Assembly (NCBI GenBank): GCA_910577995.1 | Contig: CAJTND010000002.1 | Coordinates: 256,199-320,198, forward strand | From: an uncultured Christensenella sp. | Lineage (GTDB): Bacteria > Bacillota > Clostridia > Christensenellales > Pumilibacteraceae | Direction of reading: 5' to 3' | Length of the DNA stretch: 64,000 nucleotides | Shown here: positions 57,447 through 64,000 of the stretch, in pieces | Position numbering within the stretch: position 1 is the first letter of the stretch | Layout of the letters: each line of letters opens with the position of its first letter | Made by a program: the position numbers and the translations under genes | The notes under the pieces: generated by a model | What the model saw: only the letters and a program-made list of their open reading frames with translations | Database searches by the model: none | Told to the model about the DNA's origin: nothing

Positions 57447-58064
57447 ATGCGCAGTAAGGACAGGCGTATAAAAGACCTTATCAAGGCATATATAGAGGAA
57501 AGGGCGGAGCGCGGCGGCAACTGTCCGTCGTGCCGCGATACCGCGCGGGAGCTCGGCATAAGCGCGAGCACCGTTTGCAGGTATTTGAGCGCGATGGAAG
57601 CGGACGGCGAGCTGGTGCTCGGCGAGTTCGGGTACGAGACCGCGGCGATGAGCCGTACCGACAGAGAGAGCGTTTCGGTCGCGATACTCGGCGACGTGCC
57701 GTGCGGCAGTCTTACCGAGGAGTACGAGCATTGCGAGGGTTATGTGCGCCTGCCTACGTCGCTCGTCGGCAGGGGCGAGTTCTTTTTGCTCAAAGCATAC
57801 GGCGAGTCCATGATCGACGCGGGGATATCGGACGGCGACCTTGTGCTCGTCAGGCGGCAGAGCGACGCCGCCGACGGCGATATCGTCGTCGCGCTGGTCG
57901 ACGGCGCCGTCACGCTCAAGCGCATGTACCGCGACGCGCGCAGGCGGCATATAGTTCTTCACCCGGAAAACTCTTCGATGTCCGATATCATTGCGGAGTA
58001 TTGCGAGATACAGGGCGTTGCGGTAAAAGTGATAAAGGATCTCGGTCGGCATGGTCAACGATAG
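57447..58064 (+). CDS. lexA: LexA-type SOS repressor with a Cys-Gly cleavage site
   Basis: 205 residues from ATG 57447 (GAGGAAAGG upstream; the ATG at 57414 lies in the dyad). N-terminal winged helix (RRIKDLIKAYIEERAERGGN to ARELGISASTVCRYLSAMEA). Self-cleavage domain has Cys86-Gly87 (VPCGS) where most LexA have Ala-Gly, and the catalytic Ser121 (GESMIDAG) and Lys158 (VTLKRM), 37 residues apart as in E. coli LexA. The start overlaps into the umuC gene. Cleavage at Cys-Gly is known in UmuD. It would repress its own operon via the dyad. Confidence 0.9.
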   Translation: MRSKDRRIKDLIKAYIEERAERGGNCPSCRDTARELGISASTVCRYLSAMEADGELVLGEFGYETAAMSRTDRESVSVAILGDVPCGSLTEEYEHCEGYVRLPTSLVGRGEFFLLKAYGESMIDAGISDGDLVLVRRQSDAADGDIVVALVDGAVTLKRMYRDARRRHIVLHPENSSMSDIIAEYCEIQGVAVKVIKDLGRHGQR

Positions 58065-59316
58065 GATATACATGTGCATAGACATGAAGTCGTTTTTCGC
58101 GTCGGTGGAATGCGCCGAGCGCGGGCTTAATCCGCTTACGACAAATCTCGTCGTTGCGGACGAAACGCGCGGCGAGAGCACGATATGCCTTGCGGTTTCG
58201 CCGAGCATGAAAGCGCTCGGAGTAAAAAACAGGTGCAGATACTATCATATCCCGCGGCATATAAAGTTTATTACCGCCAAGCCGCGCATGCAAAAATATA
58301 TCGATTATGCCGCGGAGATATACGGGATATACCTCGAATATATCGATAAGGACGATATCCACGTATACTCGATAGACGAGAGCTTTATCGACGCGACGGA
58401 CTATCTCAAGATATATGATAAAACGCCCAAGGAGTTTGCCAAGCTCCTTACCGACGAGGTCGGCAAAAGGCTCGGCATACCGGCGACGACGGGCATAGGC
58501 ACAAATCTTTATCTCGCGAAGATCGCGCTCGATATCACGGCTAAGCACGTGCCCGATCATATGGGCTACCTCGACGAGGATCTGTTTAAGTCGACGCTGT
58601 GGTATCACCGACCGATAACCGATTTTTGGGGCATCGCCAAGGGCACGGCGGCGCGGTTGGAGCGGCTCGGTATATTCGATATGCACGGTTTGGCGAAGTG
58701 TCCCGAAGACGTGCTGTATAAGGAGTTCGGGATCAACGCCGAGCTTATGATAGACCATGCCTGGGGGCTCGAATCGTGCCTGATGTCCGATATAAAAAAC
58801 TATAAGGCAAAAAGTCGGTCAGTGTCGTCGGCGCAGGTGCTGTTTTGCAATTATTCTTACGACAAGGCGCGTATCATAGTCGAAGAAATGGTGCGGAGCG
58901 GATGCTTGGAGCTGATGCGCCGCAAGCTGATAACGAGCAGCGTCAACCTCTATATCGGCTATGCCGAGCATGCGCGAAAGTCCGAGCATCTGCATAAGAA
59001 GTTCGGGATATCGACCAATCTTCCGCAAAAGATAATGCCGTACGTCATGGAAATGTACAATACCAAGGTCGACAGGCATACGCCGATAAGGCGGGTCGGT
59101 ATCGGCTTTGACGACGTAGCGGACGAACGGCTCGAGGGCTACGACCTTTTTACCGATATGCGCGAGGTGGAAAAGCAGAAAAGCGTCGCGCGCACGGTGC
59201 TCGAATTGCAGAGCAGGTTCGGCAAGAACGCCGTCGTCATGGCGTCTGACCTTCAGGACGGAGCGACGCTGTTGATGCGGAATAAGCTTATAGGCGGGCA
59301 TAACGGTAATGATTAG
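58051..59316 (+). CDS. Y-family DNA polymerase (UmuC/DinB-like)
   Basis: 421 residues, overlapping the lexA end by 14 bases. Translesion polymerase: CIDMKSFFASVECAERG with the first catalytic Asp and steric gate Phe, and YSIDESFID (SIDE at 107-110) with Asp and Glu. Then little-finger segments such as ARTVLELQSRFGKNAVVMAS. Length and adjacency to a YolD-like gene match the UvrX/YqjW group of Bacillota. Induced with lexA. Confidence 0.9.
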   Translation: MVNDRIYMCIDMKSFFASVECAERGLNPLTTNLVVADETRGESTICLAVSPSMKALGVKNRCRYYHIPRHIKFITAKPRMQKYIDYAAEIYGIYLEYIDKDDIHVYSIDESFIDATDYLKIYDKTPKEFAKLLTDEVGKRLGIPATTGIGTNLYLAKIALDITAKHVPDHMGYLDEDLFKSTLWYHRPITDFWGIAKGTAARLERLGIFDMHGLAKCPEDVLYKEFGINAELMIDHAWGLESCLMSDIKNYKAKSRSVSSAQVLFCNYSYDKARIIVEEMVRSGCLELMRRKLITSSVNLYIGYAEHARKSEHLHKKFGISTNLPQKIMPYVMEMYNTKVDRHTPIRRVGIGFDDVADERLEGYDLFTDMREVEKQKSVARTVLELQSRFGKNAVVMASDLQDGATLLMRNKLIGGHNGND

Positions 59317-59632
59317 ACGTGAGGACAGGGCAAAGCAGTTCGCGCCGTTCGACGCGCTGACGGGGCTTAGAAAGGCGCTGCGCGAAAAGGAGATAGAGCA
59401 CGAGCGGACGGAGCGTGTGGAAGTATCGGAGGACCGCGCGGAACGGGTCGAGCGCGCGCTCAAAAAGGCGGAGCGCGGCGTTATCGCAAGAGTGACGTAT
59501 TACGACTCGGGCTATTACGTCGCCGTGGAGGGCGAGATAACGGAGCACGACCGCGTTTTCCGTTATGTCAAGATAGGCGACGGCAAGATATTTTACGACG
59601 ATATATACGACGTGCGCATAATATCCGGTTGA
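59309..59632 (+). CDS. YolD-like protein, partner of the Y-family polymerase
   Basis: 107 residues, overlapping the polymerase end by eight bases. Opens with RAKQFAPFDALTGLRKALRE, the family signature, then a charged helix and the C-terminal ITEHDRVFRYVKIGDGKIFY strands. YolD-like proteins lie beside UmuC-like polymerases in Bacillota and are thought to regulate or assist them. Confidence 0.85.
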   Translation: MIRREDRAKQFAPFDALTGLRKALREKEIEHERTERVEVSEDRAERVERALKKAERGVIARVTYYDSGYYVAVEGEITEHDRVFRYVKIGDGKIFYDDIYDVRIISG

Positions 59633-59645
59633 CGTATCGAAATAA

Positions 59646-59683
59646 AAAAACGGAGCGGCGCTCGTGCGTGCCGTTCCGTTTTT
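59646..59683. terminator. Bidirectional terminator between yolD-like gene and ktrA
   Basis: 9-bp GC-rich stem CGGAGCGGC / GCCGTTCCG (one G-T pair) extended by A/T runs on both sides; fits both convergent operons. Confidence 0.9.
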
Positions 59684-59708
59684 GTGTTGTACGGTAAACA
59701 ATGATAGG

Positions 59709-60413
59709 TCAAAGGATATCGATCTCGTTGAGCACCTTTTCGGTCGCTTTGTTGCTTAGCCGCTTGGTGTCGTTGACCGAGCCCGCGACGACGAGCAGGT
59801 CGTCGGCTTGGAGCGTGCAATCGCCGCCCGGGGATACGAGCACTTCCTCGCCGCGTTTGACGACGACTATCGTCACATGCTCGGTATTGCGCAGGTCGAG
59901 TTCGGCGAGCGTGCGTTCCTGCCATTTTTTGGGCGTGCGTATCTCGACCATGCGGAAGCTGTCCGAAAGGCTCATGATCTCGACCATGTTCGGCTTGACG
60001 AGCGTCGCGGCGAGCTTTTCGCCCATTGCCTCCTCGGGTATGATGACGATATCGACGCCTATCTTTTCCAAAACGACTTTATGCCGTGCGTCGCGCGCTT
60101 TGGATATGACGGTCGGTATTTTGAGCTGTTTGCACATCAGACTGATGAATATGCTCGCCTCGATATTGGACGCTATGCAGACGATGGCTATATCCATATT
60201 ATTGATGCCGAGCTGTTCGAGACAGTGCTCGTCGGTCGCGTCGGCGCAGACCGAGTGCGTGCAGTAGGGGGCTATCTCGTTGACTTTTTCTTCGTCCTTG
60301 TCGATGACGAGCACCTCCGCGCCCGAGTCGTACAGGGCTTTGGTCAGCGCGACGCCGAAGCGTCCGAGCCCGAAGATAACGTATTGTTTTTTGAGCGGTG
60401 AGTTCTTTTTCAT
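59709..60413 (-). CDS. ktrA: KtrA/TrkA-type potassium channel regulatory subunit
   Basis: 234 residues. One RCK domain: YVIFGLGRFGVALTKAL with GxGxxG, VLVIDKDEEKVNEI, HSVCADATDEHCL, and an AIVCIASNIEASIFISL segment; C-terminal RCK-C domain to the end. A single RCK unit fits KtrA more than the double-domain TrkA. Cytosolic ring binding nucleotides, gating the adjacent membrane subunit. Nine bases separate it from ktrB. Confidence 0.9.
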   Translation of the reverse strand: MKKNSPLKKQYVIFGLGRFGVALTKALYDSGAEVLVIDKDEEKVNEIAPYCTHSVCADATDEHCLEQLGINNMDIAIVCIASNIEASIFISLMCKQLKIPTVISKARDARHKVVLEKIGVDIVIIPEEAMGEKLAATLVKPNMVEIMSLSDSFRMVEIRTPKKWQERTLAELDLRNTEHVTIVVVKRGEEVLVSPGGDCTLQADDLLVVAGSVNDTKRLSNKATEKVLNEIDIL

Positions 60414-60422
60414 TGTTTCTCC

Positions 60423-61784
60423 TTATCCGATCATTATATTGGCAGTTGGATATTTTATCGTGCAAGTGTCGCGTTTTGTGAATATCATTCCGATACTCAG
60501 CGGTCCGAGCCTGCCTATTATCATCAGCACGGTCAATACGTACAGCGCGGCGTCGGAATAGGTGGGCGATAAGCCCATCGATAAGCCCGTCGTGGTAAAC
60601 GCCGTTATCGCCTCGAAAAAGTCATAGCCCGTTGGCACGGCGGGGTCGGTAGCCGTTATTATCAGCACGCCCGTAAGCACGCAAGCCGCCGCGACGAGCG
60701 TCACTGCTACGGCGCGCATGCCGTTTTTGATATTTATCGTGCGCTTGCCGACGACGAGCTCGTCCTTGCCGCGCAGACCCGAAACGCCCATAAGTATCAA
60801 AAGAGCGAAAGTTGTTGTTTTTATTCCGCCGCCGGTACTGCACGGCGACGCGCCGACGAACATCATTATGCATGTAAAAGTTTTGCCCGTCGACGACAGC
60901 AGAGTTTGGTCGACGGAGGAGAAGCCTGCGGTGGAGCTTGCCATTATCGATTGGAACATGCTGTTGAGGAGCTTTTTCCCGCCGTTCATCCCTGCGAATG
61001 CGCGCGAGTTGAATTCGGACGCGAGGAAGAAGAACGTACCGAATACCATTATAGCCGCGGTCATTATAAGCACTATCTTCGTGTGGAGCTGATACCGCCG
61101 CCAGCGGAATTTGTTTTTGAGTATATCGTTGATGACGGGGAAGCCGAATGCGCCGAGTATAGCGAGCAGCGAGATCACCATGAGAATGCCGACGTTGCCG
61201 TTATAATCGGATAGCGAGCCGAACGGATTGGTTTCCGTGCCGCAAACGTCGAATCCGGCGTTGCAGAATGCCGATACAGAATTGAACAGCGCCTGCCATA
61301 CGCCGATAGCGCCGTTCCTTGCGCAAAAGAACGGTATAAGGAGTATCGTGCCCGCAAGCTCGATTATCACCGTCATTATTGCGATGTTGCGAACGAGCCT
61401 GACGACGCCCTTCATTTGGTCCTGACCGAGCGCTTCCTGTATGGCGATGCGGTCTTTGAGCGTTATGCGTTTTCTTATAAGTATGAATATTATCGTGGCG
61501 AAGGTCATGAACCCGAGCCCGCCGAATTGGATAAGTATGAGAAGGACGGCTTGCCCGAAGCCCGAAAACGACAGCGCGGTAGGGCTGACAACGAGCCCCG
61601 TGCCGCATACGCCGTTGGTCGCCCAGAATATGGCGTGCGTAAACGGCAGCCACTTTCCGTCTGTGTTGGACACGGGCAGGGCGAGCAGAAAAGCGCCGAC
61701 GAGCATTACTATCATAAAGCCCAGCAGTACAAACAGCATGGGGCGCATCTTTAAGCGTTTTTTAACGGTCGGTTTGTCTATCAT
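60423..61784 (-). CDS. ktrB: TrkH/KtrB-type potassium transporter membrane subunit
   Basis: 453 residues with about ten membrane segments. Filter-type loops FWATNGVCGTGLVVSP, FNSVSAFCNAGFDVCG, MASSTAGFSSVDQ and FEAITAFTTTGLSMGL represent the four pore repeats. Start overlaps the end of ispDF by 23 bases. With the RCK protein it would take up potassium. Confidence 0.9.
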   Translation of the reverse strand: MIDKPTVKKRLKMRPMLFVLLGFMIVMLVGAFLLALPVSNTDGKWLPFTHAIFWATNGVCGTGLVVSPTALSFSGFGQAVLLILIQFGGLGFMTFATIIFILIRKRITLKDRIAIQEALGQDQMKGVVRLVRNIAIMTVIIELAGTILLIPFFCARNGAIGVWQALFNSVSAFCNAGFDVCGTETNPFGSLSDYNGNVGILMVISLLAILGAFGFPVINDILKNKFRWRRYQLHTKIVLIMTAAIMVFGTFFFLASEFNSRAFAGMNGGKKLLNSMFQSIMASSTAGFSSVDQTLLSSTGKTFTCIMMFVGASPCSTGGGIKTTTFALLILMGVSGLRGKDELVVGKRTINIKNGMRAVAVTLVAAACVLTGVLIITATDPAVPTGYDFFEAITAFTTTGLSMGLSPTYSDAALYVLTVLMIIGRLGPLSIGMIFTKRDTCTIKYPTANIMIG

Positions 61785-62934
61785 GGTTCTCCGTCAGCAG
61801 GCACGACGCGCTCGCCGCTATCGCTTTGCCTTTGCCTATTTTTCCGAGGTGTTCCGCCGTCGTAGCGGATACGTTGACATTGTATACTGCTATGCCAATC
61901 GCATTTGCGAGGCTTTCGCAAATACCGCCGATATACGGCGCGAGCTTCGGTTCTTGCGCGGTTATAACAGCCGAAATATTGCCGACCGAATAGCCGTGGA
62001 ACTTTATCAGTTCCGTGACGCGGCGCAACAGCTCCATTGACGAGATGCCTTCGAGACTGCCGTCGGTATCAGGGAAGAGCACGCCTATATCCGGCAAGTT
62101 CGCGGCGGAGAGCATCGCGTCCATCACCGCGTGGACGAGCACATCCGCATCGGAATGCCCGAGCAGTCCTTTGCTGTGCGGTATGATGATGCCGCCGAGT
62201 ATGAGCGGTCTGTCGTTAACGAGTCTATGCAGATCGTACCCGACGCCTATCCTGACGCCCGTCGGCGCTTTGATAAGGTCGGCGGGGGTGGTCAGTTTGA
62301 TATTGTCGTAAGCGCCGCGCACGATGTGCGGAACGTACCCTGCTTTTTCGTAAAGCTCCGAATCATCGGTGTATACGCCCGATGCGGTTTCGTAAGCCTC
62401 GAGTATCTCGGCATAGCGGAAGGTCTGAGGCGTTTGTATATTATATAGAATAGAGCGGTCGAGCGAGCGGACGATCGCGCCGTCCTTGACTTGTTTTATC
62501 GTGTCCACCGTCGGGACTGCGGCAATGCCGCTGCCGAAGCGCTGCGCCGACTCTATGCTCGCCGCAATCGTGTCGGCTGTGACAAACGGTCGCGCGCCGT
62601 CGTGTATTACGACTATATCGCAGCCGGAAAGCGCTTTCAGCCCGAGCCGCACGCTTTCGGTGCGCGTCGCGCCGCCGTATACCGTCTTTACATTGCGGTA
62701 CGGCTTGACGAGCGGTGAGATCGCTTTTTCGTCGTCACGGGAGATAACGAGAACGATGCGCTCGACTTCGGTCCTTGCGAATACGTCGAGCGTCGTTTCC
62801 AAAACGGTCTTTTGTCCGAGGACGTAAAGGACCTTGTTATATTCGAGCCCCGTGCGTTCGCCCTTGCCGGCGCAAAGCACGACCGCGCCGATGCGCTCCG
62901 AGCGCGATAGGGTATCAGTCGTTGCGGATCTCAT
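61762..62934 (-). CDS. ispDF: Bifunctional IspD/IspF (MEP isoprenoid pathway)
   Basis: 390 residues from ATG 62934; longer in-frame starts (62952, 62988) are possible and none has a strong site. IspD half: VVLCAGKGERTGLEYNKVL, GGATRTESVRLGLKAL, VIHDGARPF, VDTIKQVKDG and IQTPQTFRY. IspF half: RIGVGYDLHRLV, GHSDADVLVHAVMDA, DIGVLFPDTD and ITAQEPKLAP, with the zinc-binding His/Asp. It makes CDP-ME from MEP and cyclises CDP-MEP. The fusion is known in several bacteria. Confidence 0.93.
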   Translation of the reverse strand: MRSATTDTLSRSERIGAVVLCAGKGERTGLEYNKVLYVLGQKTVLETTLDVFARTEVERIVLVISRDDEKAISPLVKPYRNVKTVYGGATRTESVRLGLKALSGCDIVVIHDGARPFVTADTIAASIESAQRFGSGIAAVPTVDTIKQVKDGAIVRSLDRSILYNIQTPQTFRYAEILEAYETASGVYTDDSELYEKAGYVPHIVRGAYDNIKLTTPADLIKAPTGVRIGVGYDLHRLVNDRPLILGGIIIPHSKGLLGHSDADVLVHAVMDAMLSAANLPDIGVLFPDTDGSLEGISSMELLRRVTELIKFHGYSVGNISAVITAQEPKLAPYIGGICESLANAIGIAVYNVNVSATTAEHLGKIGKGKAIAASASCLLTENHDRQTDR

Positions 62935-63157
62935 ACAATGAGCACGCCTCATCCTTTGATGCTTTTTCGTTGAGCGATCTGACGACAAGCTTGATCGGCT
63001 GTCCGAGCCGTATCTCCACTTCGTCGCCGATCTTGAGCACGCACGACGGTTTTACCGATCTGCCGTTGACGTATATCTTGCCCGCATCGCACGCTTCCGC
63101 GGCGACGGTGCGTCTTTTTATAAGCCTCGAGACCTTTAAGTACTTGTCTATGCGCAT
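62915..63157 (-). CDS. rqcP: S4-domain RNA-binding protein, RqcP/Hsp15-like
   Basis: 80 residues. S4 motif in MRIDKYLKVSRLIKRRTVAA, then GKIYVNGRSVKPSCVLKIGD, the family core. RqcP acts with RqcH on stalled 50S subunits. Overlaps ispDF by 20 bases. The promoter's predicted start is about three bases before the ATG and no ribosome binding site is seen, so the mRNA may be leaderless. Confidence 0.85.
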   Translation of the reverse strand: MRIDKYLKVSRLIKRRTVAAEACDAGKIYVNGRSVKPSCVLKIGDEVEIRLGQPIKLVVRSLNEKASKDEACSLYEIRND

Positions 63158-63166
63158 AACTTATAT

Positions 63167-63195
63167 ATTATATCACCGCCGAATACAAAAGGCAA
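63167..63195 (-). promoter_or_regulatory. Promoter of the rqcP-ispDF-ktrB-ktrA operon
   Basis: On the minus strand TTGCCT (63190-63195), 17-bp spacer, TATAAT (63167-63172). The start point would fall near 63160, only about three bases from the rqcP ATG. Confidence 0.7.
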
Positions 63196-63362
63196 GAGTT
63201 TTTACGCTCGAACAAAACCGCAAAATATCCCGTGCGGCGGCAAAAACGCCTTTTTCCGTGTAGGCGAGGGTTGTAAAAAGCTGCTAAAACCGCTTTTTTG
63301 CATTTTAATCGAATAAATAAAAAAATTTTTCAAAAAAATTATCGAAAATAGCTTAAAAACAG

Positions 63363-63391
63363 TTGACATTATATTAAGCCTATGGTATTAT
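63363..63391 (+). promoter_or_regulatory. rRNA operon promoter
   Basis: TTGACA (63363-63368), 17-bp spacer, TATTAT (63386-63391), with a long A/T-rich UP-element-like stretch at about 63308-63360. The leader to 63567 holds the inverted repeat ATTCAC-AA-GTGAAT (near 63428) and no gene. Confidence 0.85.
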
Positions 63392-63567
63392 ACGTAAGCT
63401 GTCTTGTGGAAACAAACAGCACGGCACATTCACAAGTGAATAGATTTTAGCGAATTAGACTTTCTTTATAAAACAAAGTCAATGATTTATGTCAGTATTA
63501 GTTTTTTGAGAAAGAATCGGTCATTCTTAAATTTTCGGTAATTAAAGAGCAATCTTTGGTTATACAA

Positions 63568-64000
<433 letters not shown>

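Overview
The window joins the right-hand part of an integrated contractile-tailed prophage (1 to about 32.1 kb) to a stretch of host chromosome (about 32.2 to 64 kb). The host looks like an uncultured Gram-positive, Clostridia-like bacterium. Supporting signs are strong AGGAGG-type ribosome binding sites, a T-box leader on thrS, a LexA/Y-family polymerase/YolD SOS operon of the Bacillota type, and the start of a bacterial 16S rRNA gene at the right edge. Host genes are clearly more GC-rich than prophage genes; the composition changes at about 32.1-32.6 kb, between the last phage-type gene and tgt. Capsid, terminase and integrase genes of the prophage are not in the window.

Prophage late region (30-9596): baseplate genes (plug-like, hub, Gp138-like spike, gp25-like, gpJ-like, DUF2612-like) lead to a tail-fibre-like protein whose last 133 bp are the variable repeat (VR1) of a diversity-generating retroelement (DGR). 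Then come a small unknown gene, avd, the template repeat (TR) and the DGR reverse transcriptase, followed by two small holin-like membrane proteins and a membrane protein with an HExxH motif. A strong terminator closes the block.

Prophage accessory region (9.7-32.1 kb): a RelB/YafQ-type toxin-antitoxin pair, then about 45 small, tightly packed or overlapping genes, all on the + strand. They are driven in part by three copies of one promoter with an inverted-repeat operator in its spacer; two copies lie in a perfect 97-bp repeat. Recognisable products are a second, remote DGR target with its own VR2, a MazF/PemK-like toxin, an HTH regulator, an N6-type methyltransferase with a DUF4942-like part, an SAH/MTA-nucleosidase-like enzyme, a C5-cytosine methyltransferase, a PP-loop (PAPS-reductase-like) protein, a beta-class DNA methyltransferase, a MazG-like protein, an HNH nuclease and a DUF5131 (Gp37/Gp68) protein.

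Main result: the DGR has two targets. Against the TR, VR1 differs at 20 positions and VR2 at 22, every one at a TR adenine. VR2 also carries one extra G that shifts the frame just before the end of the target gene. A GC-rich hairpin with a 6-nt loop (CTGTGT or TTGTAT) follows each VR and is absent after the TR. VR2 lies not in a tail protein but in a stand-alone DUF6273-like protein with a Cys-rich N-terminus, about 8.5 kb from the TR.

Host region: tgt, a YgjP-like metallopeptidase, ruvC, a zinc-ribbon protein, tRNA-Trp, proC, rnhA, a DedA/TVP38 membrane protein, T-box-thrS, a tyrosine recombinase with a small partner, a PadR regulator fused to a membrane domain, and, divergently, a 4110-residue surface protein. 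Next is a lexA-umuC-yolD operon whose promoter overlaps a perfect 28-bp dyad. An opposite-strand operon (rqcP-ispDF-ktrB-ktrA), starting from an apparently near-leaderless promoter, and the 16S rRNA promoter and gene close the window.
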